Part shown: positions 15,993 to 24,086 of the stretch, piece after piece
How the letters are laid out: every line of letters starts with the position of its first letter
How positions within the stretch are numbered: the stretch's first letter is position 1
Assembly: GCA_964508025.1 (NCBI GenBank)
Contig: CAZDSF010000011.1
Location: 7,421-71,420, forward strand
Origin: JAAZNO01 sp964508025
GTDB lineage: Bacteria > Chloroflexota > Anaerolineae > B4-G1 > SLSP01
Direction: 5' to 3'
DNA length: 64,000 nt
Program-made: the position numbers and the translations under genes
The notes under the pieces: model-generated
The model's database searches: none
What the model saw: only the letters and a program-made list of their open reading frames with translations
What the model was told of the DNA's origin: nothing

Positions 15993-18080
15993 ATGAAGAA
16001 GCTATGTCCCATCATCGTGGGCTTCTGTCTGTTGCTGACATTGACGCTGGTCATGACTGCCGTGGCGCAAGGGCAGGCCCCTGTGTTGCGCATTCTCGGC
16101 GAGCCGGCGCCCGGCCCCAACGCCGAAGTGCTGGTTTCGGTGCTCGATCCCAATGTTGGGCGCAATCTGGCAGATCTGACCGCATCGAATTTCGCCATCC
16201 AGCTTTCTGGCGAAGCGGCGCCGCTGACCAGTGTGACGCCGGAGACCGGCGGGGTGGCGGTGGTGATGGTGCTGGATCGCGGCGGTATTGCGCGCCGCAA
16301 TGATCCGCGCATCGGGCGCGCTGTAGACCTGGCGGGCGCGCTCCTTGATCGCCTCAATGTGGATGGATCGCCCAATGCTGACATGGTGGCGTTTGTGGGC
16401 ATCCGTGGGCGCGAAGATGGCGGCTTGACGCCGCTGGTCCCTTTCACCGACCGTGATCCTAACCTGATTCGCAATGAATTTGACGCCCTGCGCACGGAAG
16501 TCGTGCCGGAAGTCACGCCGCTGTACGACGGTATTGACCGCGCCATCGAGTGGCTCACGCAGAACCCCAGCGCGCAAGTGCAGGCGCAATTGCAGAGCCG
16601 CCGCGCCATGATTGTGGTTTTCTCCGATGGTATAGATCGCCAGTTCAGCAGCGAAGCTTATGAGACGGTCATCATCAACAAATGTCAACAGGCCGGTATT
16701 TTGCTGTATGCGGTGCGGATGGGTGGCGGCGCGACCGATGCCGATAATCTGCAGGCGTTGGCGACGCAGACCAACGGACGCTATATTACCCACGAGCCGG
16801 CGAACAACGAGCAAGTCCTGGCGCTGTTCGATGATTTGGTCACGCTGCGCGCGACCTATCGCTTGCGCTTCCCCGTGCTCAAGCCCCAAGGGGATTACAA
16901 AGTCCGGGTGCTGTTGCAGGGCACGCCCATCGGTGACGCTTTCGCTGAGACGATGGTCGCTTCCAGGCTGCGTCCGCCCCGGCTCAGCCTGAACACGCTG
17001 CCGGAGAGCACCGTTGCTGTGGAGTATTCGAAGCCGGACGATGCCTTCCTGGCGCGCACGATTCCGCTGAGCGTGCAACTGCAATTCCCCGATGGCGAGA
17101 CCCGCAACCCCGACGCGGTCTCGTATTACGCCAACGGCGCCTTGATTGGCACTTCCACAACGGCCCCAGATTACGCTTTTGAATGGAATGTGAGCAGCCT
17201 GGTGACGCCCACGCGCGAAGTGCAGAGCCGTGACTTCACCTTGCTGGCTCGGACAACGGACGTGTATCTCGAAGCGGAAATGGCAAGCCAACCGGTCAAC
17301 GTGCGTGTGACGTGGCAAGCCAAAGAAGTCACCGTCGTGGAAGAGACCAGAGAGACGGTGAAGCAGAATTGGTGGATTATTGTAATTTTAGGGCTGCTAG
17401 GGCTGGGGCTGGTGGTGCTGCTGATCTTGTTGATCAAGACGCGCGGCGAGCTGGGGCGCAAGGTGGTCGCGCCGGCGGCGGGCGCGATCAGCAAAATGAC
17501 GCAGAAGATGAGCGCGGTCGGCCCGGCTTATGGCAAACTCGTGGTCATCCATGGTTCGTCCGCCGGTCAGGAATATCGTCTGGCTACGCCGCTGGTCAAG
17601 GTGGGGCGAGATGCGCAAGGCAACGATTTTGCCCTCTTCGATCAGTTCGTCTCCAATCCGCATTTCTCAATACGCCTGGAGCAGAATCAATACCTCATTG
17701 TGGATGAAGGGAGCACCAACGGTACTTTCCTCAATGGTGTGCAGCTGCGCCCCTCGCAGCCGGCGCCGTTGCAGCCGGATGCCATCATCAAGGTGGGGAA
17801 TACACAGCTGCAATTCAAGCGCCTGGGCGGCGAGACGCGGCGCGTGAGCGTGGAACCTCAGGCGCCCGGCAGTGCTTTCCCCGAAGCTGGGATTCCACCG
17901 ACGCAGACGCCAGGAAAGCCCGCGGCGCCGGCGGCGCCTTATGGGCCAACCGTGATGGCGGATGATCTGCCGTTTTCCGGTGCTGCGCCTGGCGGGCCGC
18001 CGGCTGCGCCTTCGGGCGGCGCGGGGGCTTATGGGCCTACCGTATTGGCGGATGACCTGCCACCTAAAGGCAAACGCTAG
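15993..18080 (+). CDS. Secreted VWA domain - membrane segment - cytoplasmic FHA protein
   Basis: A 695-aa protein with a signal peptide (about 1-27), an extracytoplasmic VWA domain (about 85-290), a beta-rich region, a membrane segment (NWWIIVILGLLGLGLVVLLI, about 458-482), and a cytoplasmic FHA domain (about 512-612: VGRDAQGND, SNPHFSIR, DEGSTNGTFLNG). The VWA MIDAS is altered: the first motif is LDRGGIARRN instead of DxSxS, while VVFSDGID is present. The C-terminal tail has two copies of YGPTVxADDLP (about 649 and 678), which could be phosphorylation sites. ATG 15993 follows GAGGAGGAG. It links an outside protein interaction to inside phospho-threonine reading (inference). Confidence 0.87.
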   Translation: MKKLCPIIVGFCLLLTLTLVMTAVAQGQAPVLRILGEPAPGPNAEVLVSVLDPNVGRNLADLTASNFAIQLSGEAAPLTSVTPETGGVAVVMVLDRGGIARRNDPRIGRAVDLAGALLDRLNVDGSPNADMVAFVGIRGREDGGLTPLVPFTDRDPNLIRNEFDALRTEVVPEVTPLYDGIDRAIEWLTQNPSAQVQAQLQSRRAMIVVFSDGIDRQFSSEAYETVIINKCQQAGILLYAVRMGGGATDADNLQALATQTNGRYITHEPANNEQVLALFDDLVTLRATYRLRFPVLKPQGDYKVRVLLQGTPIGDAFAETMVASRLRPPRLSLNTLPESTVAVEYSKPDDAFLARTIPLSVQLQFPDGETRNPDAVSYYANGALIGTSTTAPDYAFEWNVSSLVTPTREVQSRDFTLLARTTDVYLEAEMASQPVNVRVTWQAKEVTVVEETRETVKQNWWIIVILGLLGLGLVVLLILLIKTRGELGRKVVAPAAGAISKMTQKMSAVGPAYGKLVVIHGSSAGQEYRLATPLVKVGRDAQGNDFALFDQFVSNPHFSIRLEQNQYLIVDEGSTNGTFLNGVQLRPSQPAPLQPDAIIKVGNTQLQFKRLGGETRRVSVEPQAPGSAFPEAGIPPTQTPGKPAAPAAPYGPTVMADDLPFSGAAPGGPPAAPSGGAGAYGPTVLADDLPPKGKR

Positions 18081-18140
18081 CTGCTTTTTGAAAACGCTGG
18101 ATATCACAGATTGCCAGTAATCTGTACAACGGAGGGGGGG

Positions 18141-19244
18141 ATGACGGCGGTGTCTGAAGCAACAGCATCCGGCGGATCGGTCGGCGCGGTGTCCGCCTCG
18201 CGTAGGTCGAAGGCGCGCTACCCCGGACTTGAGTCGTGGGGATTGACCGACGTGGGCCGCGAGCGCGATGTCAATGAGGATGCCATCTATCCCGACCCTG
18301 TGGGCAGCAACCGCTTCTATCAGCCGCCGCCTGAAATCCTGGCGCGTAAAGGGCAGCTGTTGCTGGTGGCAGATGGCATCGGTGGTGAGCAAATCGGCAG
18401 CGCCGCCAGCCAGTGGGCGATCCGCCTGGCAGCGGAGCGTTACTATGAGTTGCCGGGTGATGATATCGTCGCTGACTTGCGCGAGGCGCTGCACCATGCC
18501 AATGCCGCGCTATACCGGTATCTGCAAAGCACCGGCGTCTCTCAGGCTGGCAGCACGATGGCTGCGGCGGTCGTGCATGAAGCCACGTTGTACATTGCCA
18601 ATGTGGGCGATAGCCGGGTCTATCTTCTCCGCGATGGCGTGCTCTATCAACAGACGCGCGATCATACGCTGGCGCAGCAAAAGGCCGACCGGGGCGCGAT
18701 AACGCAGGCGCAGGTGGCGGAAGATCCGGATGCCACGGTGCTCACCCGGGCGCTGGGCGCGGCCCCTTCGGTGGTGGTGGATATGTTCCGCCCGTTGCCG
18801 TTGGCGGTGGGCGATATGGTGTTACTTTGTTCCGATGGCCTCTACGATATGGTGCCCGATGCCGAAATCACCCGCCTGGCGCTCAGCGCCGCGCCGCGTC
18901 GCGCCGTGGAGCGGCTGATCGAGGCGGCGAATCTTCAGGGGGGCTATGATAACATCGCGGTAATTGTGGCGCGATTGGGCGGCGGCGCTGCTGCCGCGCC
19001 CGCGCTGCCCTCGACGGGTTATATCGCCACGCTACGTGAGGATCTGGCGCGGCTGACCCCATCGCAGCGGCGAACATTGCTGCTTGGGATGTTGATTATT
19101 GCCCTGATCGTTTTTGTCCTGGCGTTCTGGTTCGGCTGGCATCTGTACGCGCCCGCTGCCCCGACGGCGGCCGGCCCGGCGGCGTTGCCGGCAGCAATGT
19201 CGCCGTTATCGGCTTTGATTTCGGTCGCAAAAGGGAGGCTGTGA
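18141..19244 (+). CDS. Membrane-anchored PP2C protein phosphatase
   Basis: A 367-aa phosphatase. The PP2C domain (about 33-285) contains TDVGRERDVNEDAI, LVADGIGGEQIGS, STMAAAVVHEATLYIANVGDSR, LLCSDGLYDMV and GGYDNIAVIVA. The aspartates binding the two catalytic metals are in place; the usual DGMGGH is DGIGGE. A membrane segment (LLGMLIIALIVFVLAFWFGW, about 313-335) near the C-terminus ends in a short outward tail. ATG 18141 follows a long GGAGGGGGG ribosome-binding site. The following VWA gene starts at the last base of the stop codon (TGATG), so the two are translationally coupled. It should dephosphorylate the targets of the neighbouring kinases at the membrane. Confidence 0.9.
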   Translation: MTAVSEATASGGSVGAVSASRRSKARYPGLESWGLTDVGRERDVNEDAIYPDPVGSNRFYQPPPEILARKGQLLLVADGIGGEQIGSAASQWAIRLAAERYYELPGDDIVADLREALHHANAALYRYLQSTGVSQAGSTMAAAVVHEATLYIANVGDSRVYLLRDGVLYQQTRDHTLAQQKADRGAITQAQVAEDPDATVLTRALGAAPSVVVDMFRPLPLAVGDMVLLCSDGLYDMVPDAEITRLALSAAPRRAVERLIEAANLQGGYDNIAVIVARLGGGAAAAPALPSTGYIATLREDLARLTPSQRRTLLLGMLIIALIVFVLAFWFGWHLYAPAAPTAAGPAALPAAMSPLSALISVAKGRL

Positions 19245-20503
19245 TGGCTGATGCGATTGCCCTGACCGTGCAGACTAACAAGCCTGTCTTCCCTGTCACT
19301 GAGGGTCAGCAGCTCGTCTATGTCTTCATTGAGGCGTTGCCCACGGATACGCTTGCTGCGGTGCAGATGCCGTTGAATTTCAGCCTGGTTCTGGATCACA
19401 GCGGTTCGATGATGGGGGCGAAGATGGAGAACCTCAAGGCCGCGGCGCATCTGGCGGTAGATGAAATGACGCCCCAGGATTTGGCTTCGGTGGTGGTTTT
19501 CGATGATTCGGTGCAGGTGGTTGTCCCCAGCCAGCCGGTGAGCGATCCGACGGGTATCAAAGCGCGAATCGGTAAGATTCGCGCTGAGGGCGGCACGCGC
19601 ATCTCGCGCGGGATGCGGGCCAGTCTGGACGAGCTCGCCAAGGGCATCCGCCCGGATCGCGTGAGCCGCATGTTGTTGCTGACCGATGGCGAGACTTACG
19701 GCGATGAGGATGCGTGCCGGCAGCTGGCTGCCGAGGCAGGGCGTCAGGGCATCGCTATCACGGCGCTGGGATTGGGCGAGGGATGGAATGAGACGCTGTT
19801 GGACGCGATCGCGCAAGCCAGCGGCGGCGCCTCCGATTTTATCCCGGAGGGGCAGCCCGATGTGGTGCGGGAGACTTTTCGCGGGCAGGTGCGCAGCGCG
19901 CAACGCACGGTGGTGCAGAATGCAACGCTGCTGTTGCGTTTGAGCGGCGGCGTTTTGCCGCGCGCTGTGTGGCGCGTAACGCCGTTGATTGGCTTGCTGG
20001 GACATCGCGCACTCTCGGATCGGGATGTGCAGGCCCCGTTGGGCGATATGGAGCGCGGGCAGGGTCAGAGCTTGCTGGTGGAGTTGCTCGTGCCGCCGCT
20101 CGCGCCCGGCGCGTATCGCCTGGCGCAGGCTGAAGTCGCTTATGATGTGGCGGCGTTGAATCTGCACAACGAGAAGGTCCGAAGCGACATTGTGCTATCC
20201 TTCTCTGCGAATCCACTGGAAACTGCGGCGGTTAATGCGCAGGTGATGAATATCGTCGAAAAGGTCACGGCGCACAAGTTGCAGACCCGCGCGCTGGAGG
20301 AGGCTGCGCTTGGCAACATTGCGGGCGCCACACAGAAGCTGCGCGCTGCGGCGACGCGCTTGCTGGATCTCGGCGAGCACGATCTGGCGGAAGTGGCCCG
20401 GCAGGAGGCCGCGCGCCTGGAGCAGGGCCAGGGGCTATCCGCGCACGGAACGAAGAAGCTCCGTTACGAGACTCGCAAATTGACCCAGAAATTGGATGAG
20501 TGA
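19244..20503 (+). CDS. VWA-domain protein with intact MIDAS
   Basis: A 419-aa soluble protein. Its VWA domain (about 43-215) has a complete metal-ion-dependent adhesion site: VLDHSGSMMG (DxSxS), the Thr of GGTRISRG and LLLTDGETYG. A C-terminal beta-sandwich and helical region follows (about 220-419). There is no signal peptide or membrane segment. It is coupled to the PP2C gene by a 1-bp stop/start overlap, with GGGAGG just upstream. VWA + PP2C + Ser/Thr kinase groups are known as the TerY-phosphorylation triad; the layout here resembles that, although the kinase is two genes downstream. Confidence 0.88.
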   Translation: MADAIALTVQTNKPVFPVTEGQQLVYVFIEALPTDTLAAVQMPLNFSLVLDHSGSMMGAKMENLKAAAHLAVDEMTPQDLASVVVFDDSVQVVVPSQPVSDPTGIKARIGKIRAEGGTRISRGMRASLDELAKGIRPDRVSRMLLLTDGETYGDEDACRQLAAEAGRQGIAITALGLGEGWNETLLDAIAQASGGASDFIPEGQPDVVRETFRGQVRSAQRTVVQNATLLLRLSGGVLPRAVWRVTPLIGLLGHRALSDRDVQAPLGDMERGQGQSLLVELLVPPLAPGAYRLAQAEVAYDVAALNLHNEKVRSDIVLSFSANPLETAAVNAQVMNIVEKVTAHKLQTRALEEAALGNIAGATQKLRAAATRLLDLGEHDLAEVARQEAARLEQGQGLSAHGTKKLRYETRKLTQKLDE

Positions 20504-20530
20504 GAAGTTCTGCCAGATAGCCATTTTTTA

Positions 20531-20586
20531 TTCAAGGAAAAATATTTCACTATAAAGACACAGAGAGCGCAGATATTTTTCTTGAA
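20531..20586. repeat. AT-rich inverted repeat
   Basis: TTCAAG(G)AAAAATAT (20531-20545) is matched by ATATTTTTCTTGAA (20573-20586), giving a 14-bp stem with one bulge around a 27-nt loop. It lies just after the VWA gene and could terminate its transcript, although a U-run after the stem is short. Confidence 0.6.
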
Positions 20587-20726
20587 TTTCTCCGTGTTAG
20601 TAGCCACGCCAACGAGACAAAAACGACTAAGCGACCATTTTTCAAGGAGCGTTATTGAACCTGCGGGACAGCCCCGCAGATGAAGAGCATTAACGGAGAG
20701 GCGGAGAGGCGCAGAGGTTTTCTTCA

Positions 20727-20750
20727 TTCATCCTTCCGCCTTCAGCCTTC
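20727..20750. repeat. 24-bp dispersed repeat, copy 1
   Basis: Identical over 24 bases to 44414-44437 (begins TTCATCCTTCCGCC). Both copies lie 18-25 bp upstream of the start codon of a zinc-ribbon gene, immediately before its ribosome-binding site. Confidence 0.8.
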
Positions 20751-20774
20751 ATAATTTTCATGAGGAGGGATGCC

Positions 20775-21737
20775 ATGCCTATCTGTTCTACTTGTGGTTC
20801 GCGGCAGCCGGATGGGGCTGCGTTCTGTGATGAGTGCGGGGCGGCATTGAGCGCGCCGCCGATTGCATCGCCCATGGCGGGGATGGGCGGCGCGCCGGGC
20901 GGAATTCCGACGGTTGTCGCCTCGTTGTGCCCGGTTTGCGACGCGCAGGTTGCGCCAGGCGAGCTGTTCTGCAACAGCTGCGGCGCTTCCATTGGCGGCG
21001 CGCCTGGGCTGCCCTCCGCCTCGGAGGTGCCGCCAACTATGGCCGCGCCAGCTATGGCGGCGCCATCCATGGCGGCGTCTTGCGTCAATTGCGGCGCGGC
21101 GCTGGAACCGGATAGCGCCTTCTGTGATATGTGCGGGTCGCCCGTTCAGGCGGCGCCGCCGGCTTTTATAGCCCCCGCCCCGCCAGCGTATGCACCACCA
21201 GCGTATGCACCACCAGCGTATGCACCGCCGGCGTATACGCCGCCGGCATTCGCGGGCGAGTATCCATCCACGGTGATGTCCGCGCCGCCCGGCCCGGCCT
21301 CGTATCCGGCTTCTGCGCCTGGTCAGGCTTCGTTTCCGGCGACTCCACCCGCGCCGCCGAGCTACCCACAGCCTGTCCCGCAGGCGCCGGCGTATGTCCC
21401 GCCGCCGGTTGCGCCGCGCGGACGCCTGGTGGTGCAAGGCTCGAACGTCTCGCTGCCGTTCCCGGCGGGTAGGACGGAGATTATCGTGGGACGCGAAGAT
21501 CCCGTCAGCGGCGTCTTCCCCGATATTGACCTGACCGATCACGGCGGTGATGAGGGCGGCGTCTCGCGGCAACACGCGCGGATCTTCATCCAGGGAGAGC
21601 GTTTTCTGATCGAGGACCTCAACAGCACGAACTTCACCTTCGTCAATCAGCAGAAGCTCGCGCCCCGGCAGCCGCAGCCCCTCGCCAGCGGTGATGAGGT
21701 GCGCTTTGGGCGTGTCAAACTGGTGTTTCAGGCGTAG
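20775..21737 (+). CDS. Triple zinc-ribbon protein with C-terminal FHA domain
   Basis: A 320-aa cytoplasmic protein. Three zinc ribbons are visible: CSTCG...FCDECG, CPVCD...FCNSCG and CVNCG...FCDMCG, within about the first 120 residues. A Pro/Ala/Tyr linker with tandem PAYAP units follows. The FHA domain (about 216-320) has VGREDPVSG, VSRQHARIF and DLNSTNFTFVN. The phosphopeptide-binding Arg, Ser-Arg-His and Asn are kept; the usual NGT is NFT. ATG 20775 is preferred, with GAGGAGG 7 bp upstream. With no catalytic domain, it is probably an adaptor linking zinc-ribbon partners to Thr-phosphorylated proteins. Confidence 0.87.
   Translation: MPICSTCGSRQPDGAAFCDECGAALSAPPIASPMAGMGGAPGGIPTVVASLCPVCDAQVAPGELFCNSCGASIGGAPGLPSASEVPPTMAAPAMAAPSMAASCVNCGAALEPDSAFCDMCGSPVQAAPPAFIAPAPPAYAPPAYAPPAYAPPAYTPPAFAGEYPSTVMSAPPGPASYPASAPGQASFPATPPAPPSYPQPVPQAPAYVPPPVAPRGRLVVQGSNVSLPFPAGRTEIIVGREDPVSGVFPDIDLTDHGGDEGGVSRQHARIFIQGERFLIEDLNSTNFTFVNQQKLAPRQPQPLASGDEVRFGRVKLVFQA
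21183..21250 (+). repeat. In-gene 15-bp tandem repeat (PAYAP linker)
   Basis: Four and a half units of 15 bp (CCAGCGTATGCACCA and variants) encode Pro-Ala-Tyr-Ala-Pro repeats in the linker between the zinc ribbons and the FHA domain. Confidence 0.85.
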
Positions 21738-21868
21738 GGAGCGGGGGAGCAAGGGAGCGGAGGAGCAAGGGAGCTGGGGAGCTGGGGAGCAAGGGAGCTG
21801 GGGAGATAGGGTGTTTGTTACCCATTACCCATCACCCATCACTTTTTGACTCCTGACTCCTGACTTTT
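21737..21868. repeat. Composite octamer/heptamer repeat upstream of a kinase gene (copy A)
   Basis: Nine 8-bp units of GGGAGCNN type run from the last base of the FHA gene stop (21737) to about 21808. They are followed by 7-bp units of ACCCAT(C/T) (about 21821-21840) and GACTCCT (about 21849-21866). The G runs recur at regular 8-bp spacing, so the + strand could fold as a G-quadruplex. The kinase ribosome-binding site follows immediately. Confidence 0.8.
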
Positions 21869-21888
21869 CTCATGGAAGGAGCGCATTT

Positions 21889-23715
21889 ATGGTATTAAAG
21901 CCCGATGATATTTTGCAGGGGCGTTATCGCGTTGAGTTCCCGCTGGGACAGGGCGGTATGGGCGCGGTGTATCGGGCGGTGGATACACGGCTCAACGTCC
22001 TGGTGGCGATCAAAGAGATGTTCCCGCAGCCTGATCTGGACGCAAACACGCTGGCGCAGCTGCGGCAGCAATTCCAGCAAGAGGCGTTGGTGCTGGCGCG
22101 TTTGCAGCATCCCAACCTGGTGCGGGTGACGGATTTCTTCGAGGAGCGCGGCAACGCCTACCTGGTGATGGATTTCGTCAGCGGACACAGTCTGGCGCAG
22201 TACATCGAGAGCTGGGGGGCGATTCCAGAGCAGCAGGCGTTGGCTTGGGCGGGAGAGCTGTTGGATGCGCTCGCGTATTGCCACAGTCGCGGCATCATCC
22301 ACCGGGATGTGAAGCCGCAGAACGTCATCATCCGCCCGGATGGGCACGCCGTACTGGTAGATTTTGGGCTGGTCAAGCTGTGGAATCCGGCAGATCCCAG
22401 CACTAAGACGATCATGCGCGGGATGGGCACGCCGGAGTATTCTCCACCGGAGCAATACGACGCGGGGATTGGACACACGGATGCACGCAGCGACGTGTAC
22501 AGCATGGGCGCTACGTTGTATCACGCGCTCACCGGGCAGACGCCGCCTACCGCGACGCTGCGCATGGCGGATCCCGAGCAGTTTCTCAAAGCGTGGGGGC
22601 AGGTCAAGGGCGTGAGCCAGCGGACGCAGGCGGCGATTTTCCGGGCGCTGGAGCTCTCGCGTGCCCAACGTTGGCAGAGCACGGTGGAAATGGCGGCGGG
22701 TCTGGGCGTCTCCGTCCGCGCCTGGACGCCGCAGACCGATACCGGGCCGCGGCAGAGCGAAAAGGTTGCCACGGGGACCGCCCGGATGGAGGCTGGCGCC
22801 GGAACCGGCCCGAGGCCGCAGGCAGCGGCTTCTCAGCCGACGCCGCGCGCGGCGACATCCCAGCCGGCATCGAAGCGCAAGGGCATTCCTGTGTGGATTT
22901 GGGGTGTAGCGGCGTTGTTGGTGCTGGTGCTCATCGCGGGCGGCGCGGTGCGGGCGGCGCGGCTGGGTGTTTTTGGCAATGCCAGGTCGGCGCCCACGGC
23001 GACGGCCACGCCATCTCCCTCTCCGACTGCAACGGAGATGGCGCCTGTGAAGGAAACGCCCTCTGCGACCGCGACTGCCACGGCGGAGCCTACCGCTACC
23101 GGCACACCTGCTGCCACAGCCACGGGGGCGCCGCTGCCGCCGCCGGAGCTCACAGGCCCGGCGGATAACCAGAGCTTCTATCCCACAGCGACTATCGAAT
23201 TGACCTGGCGTTGGGCGCAACGGCTGGCTTTTGACCAGCGTTTTGCCGTCGTCGTCAGGAATACCGCCGGGCAGGAAATGTTCCGGCAATTGATCACCAA
23301 TCCCGATGCGGCGTTGCAATACAGTTTCACGGCTGAGGCGCGGAATCTCGGTCTGGGGACGTACTCCTGGTTGATCCTGGTGGAGCAGCAGACGAGCGGA
23401 CGTTGGGAGATAGCCGCCGAAAGCGCTACGCGCAGCTTCCGCATCGTCGAGCGGCCCACACCTACACCGACGCCACGACCCGCAACGGCGACGCCGACCA
23501 CGCCGCCGCCAACGACGCAACCGCCGACCCAGGAGCCGACCCAGCCTCCAACCCAGCCGCCGACCCAGGAGCCGACCCAGCCTCCAACCCAGCCGCCGAC
23601 CCAGGAGCCGACGCCGGAACCGACGCAGCCGCCCACACCGGAACCGACCCAGCCGCCAACGCAGGAGCCGACGCCGGAGCCAACAACCCCTCCTCCGCCG
23701 CCGCCGCCGCTGTAG
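21889..23715 (+). CDS. Membrane Ser/Thr protein kinase with Fn3-like outer domain
   Basis: A 608-aa receptor-type kinase. The kinase domain (about 10-270) has GQGGMGAVYRAVD, VAIKEM (Lys near 41), IIHRDVKPQNVI (catalytic Asp near 140), LVDFGLVKLW and GTPEYSPPEQYD, so it should be active. A juxtamembrane linker leads to a membrane segment (VWIWGVAALLVLVLIAGGAV, about 332-352), a Thr/Pro linker, and an outward beta domain (about 418-525: PPELTGPADNQSFYPTATIE onward) resembling fibronectin type III or Ig folds. The end is a long Pro-Thr-Gln repeat. It is one of five kinases in the window with closely similar kinase domains but different outer parts. Confidence 0.93.
   Translation: MVLKPDDILQGRYRVEFPLGQGGMGAVYRAVDTRLNVLVAIKEMFPQPDLDANTLAQLRQQFQQEALVLARLQHPNLVRVTDFFEERGNAYLVMDFVSGHSLAQYIESWGAIPEQQALAWAGELLDALAYCHSRGIIHRDVKPQNVIIRPDGHAVLVDFGLVKLWNPADPSTKTIMRGMGTPEYSPPEQYDAGIGHTDARSDVYSMGATLYHALTGQTPPTATLRMADPEQFLKAWGQVKGVSQRTQAAIFRALELSRAQRWQSTVEMAAGLGVSVRAWTPQTDTGPRQSEKVATGTARMEAGAGTGPRPQAAASQPTPRAATSQPASKRKGIPVWIWGVAALLVLVLIAGGAVRAARLGVFGNARSAPTATATPSPSPTATEMAPVKETPSATATATAEPTATGTPAATATGAPLPPPELTGPADNQSFYPTATIELTWRWAQRLAFDQRFAVVVRNTAGQEMFRQLITNPDAALQYSFTAEARNLGLGTYSWLILVEQQTSGRWEIAAESATRSFRIVERPTPTPTPRPATATPTTPPPTTQPPTQEPTQPPTQPPTQEPTQPPTQPPTQEPTPEPTQPPTPEPTQPPTQEPTPEPTTPPPPPPPL
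23527..23620 (+). repeat. 36-bp tandem repeat encoding PTQ/PTQEPTQP tail
   Basis: Two full 36-bp units (23527-23562 and 23563-23598) and a partial third encode Pro-Thr-Gln-rich sequence at the C-terminus of the kinase. Similar low-complexity linkers coincide with the assembly gaps in other kinase genes. Confidence 0.8.
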
Positions 23716-24086
23716 AGTTTCTAGTGTAATAGGTTTGTAGTAAGGCGCTTCAGCACCGTCAACGCCGCGCTGAAGCGCATCACTACGAGCATATCTACAT
23801 TAACAAGGGGCGAAAATACTGGATCCCTCGATGATTTCTTTGAAGCGAGAGGATATGGGGAGATAGCAGTTGTGAGCACGCAGTGCGCTTGCGACCGCCT
23901 ATCTCTTCGGGTTCCTGGTGGCAATCTCGAAGCGTGATTTATCATGGTGTTGGCGTTTTGAGCTGCTGAGATTGTCGCCTTTGAATGTGCCGTGAGTGCA
24001 TTCTCAGAGCGCTTGCCCAGCGATCGTGCAATGGCACTTCGAGAAGCATTTGCGGCGATTTAGACAATTCTCAAAGGAGGGAGATC
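23716..24086. other. 371-bp intergenic region between kinase and BNR protein
   Basis: No credible gene is present. It contains the long imperfect palindrome at 23737-23786 and otherwise non-repetitive sequence. AAAGGAGGGAG just before 24087 is the ribosome-binding site of the BNR-repeat gene. No clear -35/-10 pair was found, though the length and position make a promoter for the BNR gene likely here. Confidence 0.6.
23737..23786 (+). terminator. 18-bp imperfect palindrome, possible terminator or REP-like element
   Basis: Arms GTAGTAAGGCGCTTCAGC (23737-23754) and 23769-23786 pair at 16 of 18 positions around a 14-nt loop. There is no T-run afterwards. It lies 20 bp after the kinase stop, so it could terminate or protect the 3' end of that transcript. 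Confidence 0.5.

Larger units (their letters stand above)
20504..20774. other. Intergenic region with inverted and short tandem repeats
   Basis: This 271-bp gap has no credible gene. It holds an imperfect inverted repeat (20531-20545 with 20573-20586, 14 pairs with one bulged G), a purine-rich tract of GGAGAGGC/GCAGAGG units (about 20695-20718), and a 24-bp sequence (20727-20750) found again at 44414-44437. The Shine-Dalgarno GAGGAGG of the next gene lies at 20762-20768. No sigma-70 promoter is convincing. Confidence 0.7.

Noticed and set aside
20464..20727. 87-codon minus-strand frame over the VWA/zinc-ribbon gap
   Set aside because: It covers repeats and part of the VWA gene; no ribosome-binding site and unlikely composition.
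21183..23620. Tandem repeats as possible CRISPR arrays
   Set aside because: Repeats of 8, 15 and 36 bp are contiguous without spacers and most are in coding linkers.
23721..23945. 74-codon minus-strand frame in the 371-bp gap
   Set aside because: It passes through the palindrome and has no start signal or recognisable domain.
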